Origin: Dromaius novaehollandiae
Taxonomy: Eukaryota > Chordata > Aves > Casuariiformes > Dromaiidae
Direction: 5' to 3'
NCBI RefSeq assembly: GCF_036370855.1
Contig: NC_088099.1
Location: 150,245,517 to 150,309,516 of the forward strand
Length of the DNA stretch: 64,000 nucleotides
Shown: in pieces, positions 35,806 through 49,016 of the stretch
How the letters are laid out: the number at the start of each line of letters is the position of its first letter
Numbering within the stretch: the stretch's first letter is position 1
The notes under the pieces: model-generated
Databases searched by the model: none
Told to the model about the DNA's origin: nothing
Seen by the model: only the letters and a program-made list of their open reading frames with translations
Made by a program: the position numbers and the translations under genes

Positions 35806-38800
35806 AAAATATTTCAGATAAGCTTCACAACTTATATGAAAATGGCATATTATTAATTTAACTTAGCATATTGAGCTCATACTTGCAAAACCTGCTCTTG
35901 ATATGGTTACTACATTCATTCTGGTTTCATTTCATTTATTCATACAAATTTTGGAAAGAAGCAGAAGAACAAGTTATATCAGTAGAAAAAAACTATGGAT
36001 GGAAAAAATATAAGTCCTGTATGGTTGGCCACATAAAAAGAAATGTGCAGTGTTAATGCACAGGAACCATACAGGTAGACCATATGCCGATGTTCAATAA
36101 GATAATATTGAAACAGTAAGGGAAAACAGTATTTCTGAAGTCCAAAGTCTCATGTTATATGAGGTTAACATCCCTACAAGGACAACTGGTTTTAATACAA
36201 AGACAACAACATTATCACACTGGACAATCAAGGAAACTTTCAGAGTACCACATCTAGCAAGGAAAATAGAGAACAGAAATTTTGTGGCTGCTTTATTTGG
36301 CAAAGAGAAACACAAAGATAAGAAAAAGGAGGGCCCACCCTCAGTTAACATTAGCATCTCCATAAGCTGTAATAGTATCAAAGATAGAGTAATAGAGTTT
36401 ATTGTTGCTAAAACATAAATTGCTGACATCAAGCTGTGCTAAGATATCCTAGTTATTTGAATCTGCATTAGAGATACTCAAGGCAAACGAGGGAGCTGCA
36501 GGCCAAAATACTTACCCCACCAAGTTCCACACATACATTTGCCTCCCATCTTGCGGCATGTCTTCAGTTCCAGTCTGGCCCCATTTTATTTTGCACCTCT
36601 CAGATCTTTTTCTGCATCTCTAATACTTCTTCCATGCCTTAATTTTCCTATTGGCATCCAGGCATCCCCCTGAGGCTCTTCACAGTTTTCGGGTCAGAAT
36701 CTAAATCACAGAACCCAAAATATCTCTATTTACAACTGTTTCCTTGGCACCTCAGAACACTGTCAAAGAGTATTAGCCATGCTTATTGAGAGCATTTAAG
36801 TGACTTCAATCTTTCACAAAAGAAACACGAGGGAACAGTCAATTTGAATAAGAACAAACATTTTAAGACACTGCTCCTGGGAAATGTGAAATTAGGGAAA
36901 ACTGTAAAGAAATGCACAGAATTTGGATTCTTCACAGAACTAATAATTCATGTTTATGACGAGTTATCCCACCAGGTACAGAGGTTGTTCAGAGCTGAAG
37001 TGAAATAGCTGGGACACTCTTTTGTGGCAAATTGCTGCTTGTTAGCTACAACTGGCAGTGAATGTCCTTACTGAGAAAGCGGAGCTGAAAAAAGGAAATA
37101 AATTCCTTGGGGTAGTGGAGTTAAATGGAGGAATGGAGCTTCAAGGTGTCCCTCCATAGCATCCTCTTAGACTCTGAGAGGGAGGAGGTGGCCGCCCACA
37201 TCCCTGCTCTGTCAGCAGGCAACAGAAGGGGAAATGGTAAGGGACAGGAAGATTCTCTTCAGGGTTGCTTCTTACTTATCTTTTCCAAGAAAGGTAAGAG
37301 TGTGAAGGTATGGGTCTGCAAGCATGCATTTCTCTCCCTTCAGGAACACTCAGGTATTGCGTCTGCTGTTAAGCTGAGCTCAGCTCGCTGGCTCCTTTCC
37401 TCCATCTCAGTCTGTTTACATCGTTTCAGGTTTTGAGGGCCGTCTCTACACAGAAAAGGGCTGGAAAACTTTTCTGTTTTTAAACTGAGAGGAGACCCAC
37501 AGTCTGCTCTGTTGACCTGAGATTTGCACAATTCTCTCTGATGGTTTGCCAGTACATCAGAGGTGGTTTGGTTTCTTTTTCATCTGTGAGAGGAGTAGCG
37601 TAGCTTGATAGTACTGAGTGTGATTTCATGATGACAGGGAGCAGGCAATATGTGGTTTATCTAAATTGCAACAGATATTAAAATACTGGGGGAAGCAGGG
37701 CAAGCAGGACTTATTTTTGACATTTTCAGGCACATCAAGCTTCCATCAGAAATGTGGGAAAGCTGCTGTTCATTTAAGGATAGAATAGATATCTGTTAAC
37801 TATAACACTTTAACTATTAAAAACAGCAAATGCTTCTGAGCCCTGTTTAGCGTGATGGGCTCTGTTACATCCCAGGGGGAGTCCCAGCAGTGAAGATGGC
37901 TTGTACTCAGTATGTGCAGCTGCTGCAAATACAATACCTTGCTTAGTTTCTATACAATTTGCATTAAATCCTGATCATTCAGCACATTCCTGTATTTCTG
38001 GTTTACACAATAGGATTCTCAGTTAGGGTGCTTGCTATTTCCACCTCTGTAAGAACTCTAAGCAGGGATAAGGTTTGGGTTTTTTTTAATGCGGATACAC
38101 AAGTGGGGTGTCTGTAAGTGGCAGCGCTGGTCTAGTAGTTATTGTGGTGTACTCATGAATCCTATGGCATTCCTGAAGATATTTCTGTTTTTAACAAATG
38201 TGATTTTTAAGATTACAATTGCTAAGTCGCAGGAGTTTTTGAACAAGCCCCGGTGGAAAGGCAAAAGTACTGACAAGTCACACTTTGCACCATCCATGCT
38301 GCAGACATGCCACCAAAGAGGTGGACACATCTACAGTTTGTACTAAGTTGGTGAGATTTAATGTAGAGTGTTCGAATAGAGTACGTGGCTAGAACCGTAC
38401 TATTTTTAGAATGGAAGTTAATGAGACTACATCTGTGATACATAAATACGTTTATTTGCATATGTACATGTCTGCCTTACACTCTTGCAATAGAACCTAC
38501 ATATGTTACTTGTATTTCAGTACTCCCAAAAGAGAAATACTTTCATAAAACAAAGATTTGCGGCACTGAAATTATATTCCCTTCATGTGATTATTAATAA
38601 CTCTTTCTGGAAATTTAAGAAATTCCAATAGAATCATTGCAGCCCTAACAGGCTCACCGAAACTATTCTTTGTGCATGCCACCAATGAGAACAGTAAAAT
38701 TAAAAGGTAGGTGAATTAAAGACAGAATAGTCATCCAGAAAACATTTCCAAGCCAAATATAGCCTTGAATCAAGGTTTAAGCAGGATTTGATGAAAAAGG

Positions 38801-38875
38801 TCCAACAATCATAAAATGAAGCTTTCAAAAGCTGTATATCATTTGTTTTTCCGCTGGGTGGAAGAAACAGTTAGC

Positions 38876-38891
38876 TTTTTTTTTTTTTTTT
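38876..38891. repeat. poly-T tract
   Basis: An uninterrupted run of 16 T. Could be the tail of an old retroposon in minus orientation, but no body is recognisable next to it. Confidence 0.7.
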
Positions 38892-40867
38892 ACCCACTCT
38901 TTCTGAAGAAATAATGAATTTTCATGCTTTGTCACTGATGAAAGAAAAAACTTCTCAAAATTGCTACCTCTCCTGTTTTTCACTACATGGAGTATGGCTC
39001 AGTCTCTCAGGAGACTAAAAACAAAAAATATTCACAACCAAGCAGTAGAGCTTACCATAAAATTTAAACTTTCTGTAACAATTTGACAAAAATCCTAACA
39101 GCAAAAATTGCTTTCAGGGAAAAACTTTACTCTGTAGCTATGTGAGAAATGTCACAGCAGTGTCCCATTTCGCCCGTGTTTCAGGTCGAGAGTGCACGTG
39201 CTAAATTCCTTGCTGCTCTTTCTTCCCTCTGTTCAAGCCAGCAGCAGAGGGCACAGTTCACTGCTGAAAACGTTCAAAGCAGGAGGCTCTGTGACTATGC
39301 CTCATCCTGGCTAAAACTAAGTTTTCCATCTATCACAAGTGAAGCATTGATTAAAATATCCACAGTTGGTAATACAGCAGTACCTCTGAGAGAAGGGACT
39401 TGTCTTTCCTTATTTCTCCCACAGCCAATGGGGAGAAATACGCAAAACCATGGGATTTAGTTATGCCTAATTTAACTTCCAGAATACAAGTGTTACCACA
39501 GGTCACTGAAGTAATTATTTACGTTCTCTGTATACCGAATTCCCAAAATTGAATATATTTGAAATAAAAACTACTGGTCACTTTGGACAAATGTCTCCAT
39601 ACACAGAGCTCAATTTGTTCACTAGCAGTAACACAAGGCAAAGCTACATTACAGCTGATCAGCAGCTCCTACCAAAGGGCCCAAATCCTGAACATTTATC
39701 ATGCAGATAACCACCTTCAGCAGTCTCATGGCACAGAAATGTGATTTTCAACTTCTGGCCCCAAATCTTGGGGTCTATAAATTCTTTTCAAAAAGAAAGG
39801 CAACTAAATGTGAGCCTGCTTTCAGTAGGTTTAGATTTTCTGTTTCTTTGCTGGTAAATATTTAAAGGTCTGGAAAACAAAGGCTTGAAAACCCTTAATA
39901 CAGGGCAAGTAAAATTTGTCATTTGTTACAGATACAAGCCAGATTCATTGTGTTGCAGCTGCATGTACTTCTTTCATACTAAGGAATAGAATTAAAAAGG
40001 GAGAAAACACAGAATTACTCCATTATTTCTAATACAGATTGTTTAATGCTGCACCAGTAGAAGTGCAAAGGGATAAAACGTGTATTTATTACCATGCCAT
40101 GTCTACCATGTAAGGTTGGGTTTTGTTTGTTTGGTTTTTTTTTTCCCTTCAGGTCTGTTTTAGTATTGAAATATATTAGGTGAAATTCAATAAATCCCGT
40201 GAATATGAGGTGCATAATGACACTTAAAATGTTTTGTTGCCATTTGCTAGAAAGTACGGACTAGATAGGCTCACCGAACACATAGAAACAAAAAAAGACT
40301 GGATACCTCGTTATTCGGGGATATCATTTTTTCTTGGCTTCAGACTTTGGCTGTTCTCACAACTAGGACAGGCAATTATAGGACTGACAGTATTATGTTT
40401 TATAGGTCTGTCTGCAAATAAAAATAAAGAGATATATTGTCTTTCATCGCTTGTAAGTAAATGCTCTGTTAGTCAAGAACCTCAGGCTGTAGCTCATACC
40501 AAGTAAAATTCCCCTGTTAAGGCGACACTTTCCCACACGTGAAGGGAGGCCGAGTTTGATCCTGAATGCACTAACCAGTCATGAATAAACAAATCGGACT
40601 GCATCTCTCCCCTTAACCAGCCCCGGGGCAGGAAGCACATACAAGGTAATACGACACAATAGCTCTTCCACAGCCCTACGCAACCTGCTGTTTCCCTCCC
40701 TCCCTCTCTCCTCTCCCTGAGGAGATGTCTACATCTTCATCCCTATGCCCGAGCCCTTATTCTGATATGTATTCAGGAGCTTGAGCTATCACTGAATTTA
40801 AGCCTGAAGTGTCAGCGAAAGTTGAGAATACCCAATGTTGTGCACAGGGCCTGATCTTTCTCAGATC

Positions 40868-40940
40868 CAGCAATGCCTCGTGGCTTGGGAACCTCCTCCA
40901 GCAGTGCCTCGTGGCTTGGGGACCTCCTCCTCCTCCTCCT
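40868..40940 (+). repeat. 31-bp tandem repeat followed by CCT microsatellite
   Basis: Copies at 40868-40898 and 40899-40929 differ at two positions. Each ends in CCTCCTC, and the second runs into a (CCT)n tract at 40923-40940. Confidence 0.85.
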
Positions 40941-43900
40941 CACAGGGAGCTCCAAAGCTTTCCCCACCTTGCAACGTTCCTACTTTAATGATGCTTTAAA
41001 TCATACCACACCACTAGTGTATCTACAACATCGATAGGGCAAGATTATCTAATACCTCCTATTTAATTTAATCTAATAACAATGATATCTTGATACTCTG
41101 TAAACATGAACTAAAAATGAGCACTACAGAAGCTAGTGAAGAACTTTTGAAACTTTTATTATTCCATTGGAATTTTTACCAAAAAAGTCACTATCAAGAC
41201 ATATAACGTTTGACACTTCAAAAATGCAAAGTTTCCTTTGCTCGTTCTTTCAGTTTCATATTTTTCAGATTTGTTTTCTGCTTTTCTGGACAGTGTCCTT
41301 AAAATAAGACTGTTTTTCATTCATTCCTACAGTAACAATCATGTTTAATTTCATAGGCCCAAATAAGGTCAATTGGTGTCCTACTATGCATAAAGTTAAA
41401 CACACCTGTAGCGTTTTGCAGAATTAGAGCTTTAGACATAAAAACTTTGTCCACACTGGTCTGGAAAGCCAGGGATCCACTTCTATTTATACCATGGAAG
41501 TTTTGCCAAGGATATCACATTTCTTTAATCCAAGTTTCCTGGAAAGGTGCTAACGCTTTCCCTGCAGAGTGTGGATAGCCTAAAATGTGGAGGCAATAAT
41601 CAATGGCTGATGGAATACAGACTTGTTTTTTAAGTAGCTTATTATCACCCATGATCCTCAAACTTTTTACGCCCTGTGCTTCTGGGACCTTTTTTGTGGT
41701 TGCTGTCTAAGCAATTTGTTTTCCTGGTTCCAATGCATTAATATAATGTGACAAAGTCTGGACCACAAGTAGAGTAATGCACAAGAGCCACAGAAGTAAT
41801 TTTAAAATGCTTTAAATAATATTATTTTAATTTATATTTATAGATCTTTTACTGCAATCACTATTGAATTTTGCAAAAGGTTTTTATTTCAGAATAACAT
41901 TCAGTGGTCTTTGAATTCAGAATTCTTTCCTCCTACCCTTAAGTTTTTGTAACAAGCCTTTAATGGTTTTTGTCAGGTAGAAGAGAGAACTAACGGAAGT
42001 TGCCCAAAGTGCAAGTGCTGTGCAGCAAGTAGCAACGAGGTGCCGGCCACCCTTCCTAAGCTGTATCAACTTAGTTCCTGTGACTTTGTTTAAAGTCAAA
42101 CACAATTTCTTCCTCACCTGGATAAGGGTTGATCCACACTGTAACTTCAGGAATTAACAACTCCTAAGAGTCTATTCACAGAAATATTTCCTTTGCATTG
42201 TGGTTCAAGAGCTCTTAAAAAGTGCTCCTTCATAACATTAATCTTTTTATCTACATTCATGCAGCAAAAAATGTATTTTTCTTGACAGTTCTTAATTTGA
42301 AATTGTAAGAACCAGCAGCTTAAACTTGAATTAAGCGATACCAGTGATGAATTAATTTAGCAACATTGATAGAGTCATAGTTAAAAACTGAAGCGCCCTA
42401 AGTGCGCTTAGGGGCGTATAAAAAGGTGCAAAGGAATCATAAGCCAGTTGTGTTGGGTTTCAAGAAGTAAACCAGTTGTCCTGTCAGTCACACATGGTCT
42501 GCAGCATTTGAATTGGAGATCTAGAATTACTTTAGAGACTGTCTGATGAGACACTAAAAAGGTCATAACTGTGAAATCTGGCTCCTGTTCCAAGCGATCG
42601 TTTTAGTGAATCTGTGCCATGCTCACCTCGCACAGCAAGAATATTTTTCATAGTCAGAAAATTGTCTTTGATTATCTGATCAAGCAAAAGGTACTGTGGC
42701 AGTTTTTCCACATTAAATTCCCATTGGATCTGTCTAATAGGACAAGATTTATATTTCCCTTGGCTATTGTTCCTAATACTTCATTTCTTTCTTTGTTAAA
42801 AAATTCAGAATGATCTCACCCCAGTCTTTCTTTGTCACTGCATTTCTTAATATTATATTGCCTCCATATCATGCTGGAATGCATCATCTGTTTAACTCAA
42901 ACCATAAACACAATTAAAGAACTCTTTGGATGAGTCCTATCTAATAGGTCACTCATGTTTTCCCATGGTCTAGCAAGCAGTTCTTAACTTTTGACAGAAG
43001 GTCTTTGACATTATCTACGTAACTAACTCTCACTGACCACCACTACCTACCGATTATTTGGACAAGGAATTGAGGGGTCTCTGGCTCTTCTTACTAACTG
43101 CAGTAAGGATGTTTCCTGCATTTGGTGCTAGGACTTCAGCAGAAATGAATCCTACATTATTCTCAAGGAACAGTAATGGTTGATATGAGAGCTGGTCAAA
43201 AGTTGGGATTTCTGTTCTGCAAGAAATACAGTCTGTTTCAAAACAATTCTTTAAAGAATTTACAAATTTTACTGATTGCTGCTCAATTTCCCCCCCCACC
43301 CCAAATTTGCTAAAGAGTTCTGATTCTCAAAACAAAAAGCTATGAGCCTTGAACACCTGTGCCCCAGCTTACCGGGCTCAGCCATCCCTGACTGCCTTGC
43401 AGGTGCAGGAGGCAGGCAGGGAGCTGGGACACTTTCGTGCCACTAATAAGATAACTTTGGCACTCAGAACCCAAACTGCCTCCTTCACCAGGAGAAAGAC
43501 TGCAAGCCCTGAATCTCTTCTGACACCGAAGAGGACGTGAGCGGCAGTAATTTTTCAGGGCCATCCTAGACCGTAGCAGCCAAGATTGCAGCAGTTCCCC
43601 ACCCCTCATTGGAAACGCTGGGGTGCCGAAGGCCTTGACGTGATTCAGCTACTGAGCTCTTCACACTGCCTGCTAGGGAACTGGAAGCTAAATCCTGGCC
43701 AGAACCAGGATACCTAAAGTTTTCAGGTGCTCTGCCAATTTTGGTAGTGTTGTTTCTCACATAGTTCATAGAGCAAGGTCAGGGGCAGTAAATCATGCAC
43801 CCTTCACACTAAGCAGAAATTTCATGGTATAGCAAAACATTGATAATCATCTTAGTATTTTGGCTACAAAACTGGCCAGGGACTAAGCAGGTGAAGCTGT

Positions 43901-45189
43901 ATGTTTTTCAGTTTGGGGTGGAAATTTTCCTCTGAATGTTTACATTCTGCTAAGTCCTAATTTCTGAATAAAAAAATTAACAGAAAATTGCCATCCACTG
44001 ACAACTGAGAAGCACCTAAAAGCTATTATATTTCTAGGTATCAGTGCCACAAGTTCTACAGGTTATAACATTGCTTGCACAATAGTATCTGAAATTCCTG
44101 TCGTCAGCTGCGGACGTCTGCAAAACCAGATATCAGTAATTTCCTATTACCGAGAACAGTCTGTAAGAAAAACAGGAAAATGTCAACAGGTTCCATTTTT
44201 GCAACTCAGGATGACAAGGCAATGCTCACATAGTCTGTGATAAACCTTATTTTATATAGAAATAATTACTCAATATGATCAATTCAAATGGTTACAAATA
44301 GAGATAATAGTAGAAATATTTAACCGTGCAGCAGGACTTGTAAAGCATATGGTCCTAAAAATACAATCCTGCCTTTAAGTACTTATGAGACAGAGTTTAA
44401 GCCAAGCAAAATCCCAAATGTAGTAGTAGAATTTAGCTTTACAATGAAGAGGGTCAAGATGTGATATCTTATTACTGAAGAGAGAGGTGAGTGTGTGTAA
44501 ATCTTCTCAAAGTTCATGACGGGCCCTACTTCCAAAGAGAACTTCGAGTGCTGTACCTCAGCTGTGCACTTCAGTAGGTATCAGTCCTAAAGAAGATGAC
44601 CTTAAAAGTTCCTATCACTACAAAAATGGCTTGACATAATTCCCAAAACAGCTGAAGCTGGTAGGACTTAGTACGTTCTGGACCTCCTCTTTTATTGAGA
44701 GCATTTCTAGTAATATTAAAGTGATATTTAGTAATATTATCAATCATTTTATCAGACATTGACATTATTATTTGCTTTCCACCACTAAAAACCACTGAGA
44801 TTGATTTTTTTTTTTAGTCAGTGCCTAAAGTTTAGGGCCCTTAATCCACACATGGATTAGTCATTGACATGAATTTTCAAAAAGGCTGAGCATCCACTGA
44901 TTTACACATAGGTTGCACTCTTATACCAGAATTATCCTTTGGCTTGGGAAGGTTGAGTGTAGAAGTCGTTCGTCAACTTCTGAACAGTTACAATGATGTA
45001 TCTTTTAATTTGCCATCTAACTCATTTCATACCTATCTTAATATATGTACTGAACCAAAAAGTACACAAACTGCAAGCCACTGTTCCCTTATTACAGTCC
45101 TTTCTCTTATCACAATTTCTTATGCCATTCTGAAATCATATGAAATCAATAAAGGTTGGTTAGAAAGTGTTACTGTCTTTACTGTTGAG

Positions 45190-45223
45190 TATCTTGCAAG
45201 CAGAAATATCTTGCAAGCAGAAA
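45190..45223 (+). repeat. exact 17-bp tandem duplication
   Basis: TATCTTGCAAGCAGAAA occurs twice in direct succession (45190 and 45207), followed by an A-run. Confidence 0.85.
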
Positions 45224-45459
45224 AAAAATGGCAAATTTGAACTGGAGTTATCAAGGCAACAATGGTAAAAACTTTCTTTAATAGCAGATCAAATTTATTT
45301 AAAATATATGGAATATTCTTTCCTTTTCCTTACAAAAACTCTTTAGAATGACATTGGGTATTAACTTATCAAATACATCTGTTATGAATACAATTAGTTT
45401 CAAGGGAAAGTGTCACAAATTCAGCATTGATATAGAATTTAAAGTAGAAAGCTTCAAAT

Positions 45460-45483
45460 TTTTATTTATTTATTTATTTATTT
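45460..45483 (+). repeat. TTTA microsatellite
   Basis: About six TTTA units directly before the acceptor of pseudogene exon 2, where they form part of the pyrimidine-rich tract. Confidence 0.85.
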
Positions 45484-45490
45484 TGCCTAG

Positions 45491-45686
45491 CACCTGACCA
45501 CTGGCACAAGTTATACTCTATTGCCAATGGAGACCATCAATCTCCTATAGATATTAAAACCAAGGAAGTCAAAAAAGATGCTTCTCTGGGGCATCTCAGG
45601 ATCACCTGGAAGCCTTCCACATGCAAAGAGATTGTCAATGTTGGACATTCTCTCTATGTGGATAGAAGATGAGGATAATCAATCAG
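45491..45686 (+). pseudogene. CA1-like pseudogene exon 2
   Basis: 196 bases against 198 expected. The frame is open from the acceptor CTAG to VGHSLYVD, then meets TGA at 45670-45672. After the break an alternative frame reads EDEDNQS up to the GTTAGT donor, as expected for the family, so a net loss of 2 bases after GTGGAT explains it. His64 is present in VGHS. Confidence 0.88.
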
Positions 45687-46863
45687 GTTAGTAAAAAGGC
45701 AATCTGGAGAGGGGAACTGGAAACATTTTTTCAATCTCTTCTTCTTGAATTTGTATTGAAAACAAGACTAGTGGCTTTTCAGGAGTATTTATATGGCTCA
45801 GGGTATGTGTTCTGATTTTGGAAGTTATACCAGCTGCCAGTACCCTTTCAGTGTCATAGAAGATCCAAATTATGTCCTTTAAATGTATGATTTCTTGACA
45901 AGTCTTTCTGTGCTAACGTCAAAAGGATTGGTGATTTCCCAGTAGGAAACCTCCAGGATAATCACTGATTTTAGGGGGTGGACAGTAGGAGGAGAATTTC
46001 TGAACCCAATAGGGCTTATGTGTGCATTTGTTTGTTTAACCAACATGGGCTGGGAGATTTATACATATACCAACATTACTAACATGTATAACTCCATATG
46101 GAATCACTCTGGACTACGTCATTTTCTTCAAAGAGCCTTATTACCTTGATAGCAAAGGAGGGGATTTATATGTTATATTTATATGTTGTGCAAATACTAC
46201 TGCAAATACTGTCCTACAAGAGCACCAGGCATGTATTTCTAAGAATCATGCACAAACAAATACAGGTCCCTATCAGCACAGTGGGAATGAATACAGCTTT
46301 ATGTGCTTTTAATCAGAGGAGCAGTGATAATGACCTAAAAACAACACCATCAATAACATCCAGGTACACCTGTAACATTTCATAAGTTAAATTCAGAAAA
46401 CATCAAGTACCCATAACTATTACCTCTGTGTAGAAAGGGACTATTAAATACTGTCACAAATGAGACAAATTTTAATGGGAGGTGAACTCCATGAGGTAGG
46501 ACTCTCTAATTACTCTTACTCTGGAAAACTGCTGTTTTTCTACTTTAGTTTTCATTCTACAGTAGCTGGTCTAGTCACATGTATTTGATCTGAATTTTGG
46601 AACTGTATCGTGGAGACGTGCGGATTTACTATACCAAAGCACTCTTATACACCTATTCAGAATTGAGGCCTTCAATAACTTTGGCTTAACTGCACAGACT
46701 TTTTTCTTCTTCTACCAATGGCAAAAAATAGTCTACTAGATAAATATGTTAACCTCTAGCTTTGAGAAAAGTGTTTGCATGTTATGAAATCTTTGAAATC
46801 TATGAACCCTGGCTGTCAGGAAGACTTTATTGATTGTTTTTAGCTTGTTCTGTGCGTTTGCAG

Positions 46864-46981
46864 TGCTGGCTGTGGTCCTCTCACTGGAAACTACAGATTG
46901 TGCCAGTTTCACTTCCATGGGGGCCAAACCGATGACCAAGGCTCTGGGCACACCATGGATGGGGGGAAAGAGGCCTCAGAG
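46864..46981 (+). pseudogene. CA1-like pseudogene exon 3
   Basis: 118 bases against 119 expected. After a missing base close to the start, the frame reads [15 protein letters not shown] then [16 protein letters not shown]. Two zinc-ligand histidines are kept. The conserved Trp after the second one is Gly, and Glu106 is Gly. Acceptor TTTGCAG and donor GTAGAG remain. Confidence 0.87.
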
Positions 46982-48920
46982 GTAGAGTCAATGAAAGAGA
47001 CATCAAAGGCACTTTTTCAAACTCCAGTCACGTATCTCATCCCCAGAAGAAACAAAATTACATGTGTAAACTGCTCTGATAATTATTTTATTTTGCAAAA
47101 CAGCACCATCTCTGCACGTGCAAAGCTGACTTGACAAAAGCAGGTTAGGATCTATGGTCAGTACTCAATAAGATAATTTTAGATAATCTAAATCCCTGTT
47201 AAATAATGAACTAGTGCTTAAAAGTGCATGTACACAAGTGAATAGCACCTGCTAACTTCCCAGGGGTAAAAAGGTCACATATACAGGCACATTGAGCTTT
47301 AGACTCAAGTAGCTGCTTTTCAAAGAGTCTGATCACTCAGTTCCCTGCTGTCATTGTAGCTGGAGATACACAGCTCCTCACAGGTACAAGCGTACTGATT
47401 ACTGTAAGGTGCTGTTCTTTGGCATTTTAAGAAGAACAGCAAATAAGAAGGAAAACCAGAAGAAAATAATGAAGAGAAAGAGGTAGGAAAAAGTACTTAA
47501 CAAGTGTCCCAGCTGCTGTCAAGTACATTAACTATCCTCAGATAATGAAGCAAGGTCCATTTTATAGGAAATAAACCCCTATAAACTCAATTCTTTTCAT
47601 TTGTTTCCCAGTGACTTAGTATCATGCCATTAGTTAACAAGATGCCAAAAAACAATCCATGTTCAATCCATGTAATGTTATCTTTGGCAGATCTTTAGAT
47701 TTTAAGAACATTACTACATGCAAATCTAATGAGACAGATTAGAGTATTCATTTTTAATTTAGGCATTAGGAACACACAGCCAAAAGTGTGTTCGTAATAG
47801 GAAATTTTCCACTGTTGAGAGTGCTAGAGCTATCTCATTTCATACAGCCAAGATATGAGAGGGGTGTTCCTTTGGAATTGCTTCCTGCCATAAAGAGATA
47901 GTGCACTTAGGCTGTGTTTGAGCAGCACACGATTAAAAGTGTTTATTAATTTTCTTTGAATCAGTGGTTTAAAATGCTTCATAACAATAAAGATGTTACA
48001 TTGAAAAGACAGCAATTCAGCTTTAAAATGTACCTGAGGATTCACAAAGGTGAAACCACAGTTTTAAAATTGTTTGCATTATATGATGATTTCCATGCTC
48101 TGTCTCTAATTTTAGAACCTCTCCCTTGTGTTTTAAGAAGCTTTGATAATTTTTGTGACCATGTTGCTTAAACATTATAGAAATAATCCCGCACTAGACT
48201 AATGCCATAGAGTTACACAGATGCTAAGGAATTGCTAAGTATGCTTCAGCATTCATGGATGAGAAGGCTTTTCAAGAAATTATTACGATTTCCAACTTCT
48301 GTAAGTTTTGGAAATTTTTATTTCACACTTGAAAAATAAGATATAATAAGCAACATACTAGGCTGAACGAAAGTTTCTTGAAACTCTTTTAAAGGAAATA
48401 CTGCCAAAACTGCAAAGTTGCTGAAAGATCTGTACTGAATATATGTCAGTCATCCACAGCTATGATGTTCATGGCTATACCAGCAGTCTGTTGCAGTAAA
48501 TGGAACTATTGTGAATAAATGGTGCACCCTGTGTGACACAGGGCTGAAATGCTATTTAATCTATTGCATTTTTAAAGACATGGAAATAAAAGCATGCACA
48601 GGAGACTGTTAGAGGTAGAGTTAGAAAAATCTATGCCTCTTGTAAGTTGTGATTTTCTACACCTCTGTGTACTTACCCCTAAATTGCTTTCAAGGATATA
48701 TGCAGTTCTGCCTACTGTGAGATAAAGCCTGGGTATCGGCACTGACACTGCGAGAGCAATTCAGCAGAACGCCAGAAACCAAGAGGTGTTCACGAGCACG
48801 CTCGCGCTGTCAGGGTTAGACTCGCAGAGCGCCGAATGCAGTTTCTAACGTGTTTTACTTTAATTGCAGCATTTCCTTGCTCTAGAACCAGCAGAATTTA
48901 TCCTGTCAATTGCTTTTTAG

Positions 48921-49016
48921 CTTCATCTCGTTCACTGGAACTCAGACAAGTATTCAGGCAGAGCAGAGGCTTTCGACAAGCCAGATGGTTTGGCAGTTGT
49001 CACTGTTTTCCTGAAG
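48921..49016 (+). pseudogene. CA1-like pseudogene exon 4
   Basis: 96 bases with an intact frame, [18 protein letters not shown] through [11 protein letters not shown]. The 32-residue length is that of CA1 and CA13 and one more than CA3. The third zinc-ligand His is kept. Acceptor CTTTTTAG, donor GTCAGT. Confidence 0.9.

Larger units (their letters stand above)
35806..45459. other. intergenic DNA upstream of the CA1-like pseudogene
   Basis: No gene is supported. It contains a poly-T run at 38876-38891, an exon-like segment at 40251-40452, a 31-bp tandem repeat plus CCT run at 40868-40940, and a 17-bp exact tandem repeat at 45190-45223. Exon 1 of the CA1-like gene should lie here, but no WGY-type start exon was found. 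Confidence 0.55.

Noticed and set aside
39182-39460. Open frame after a splice-acceptor-like site considered as exon 7 of a carbonic anhydrase
   Set aside because: It lacks the NWRP / QP / VRASF signatures of the CA C-terminus and lies upstream of the pseudogene, so position and sequence disagree.
46736-46951. 71-codon minus-strand frame
   Set aside because: It is the antisense shadow of the CA1-like pseudogene exon 3.
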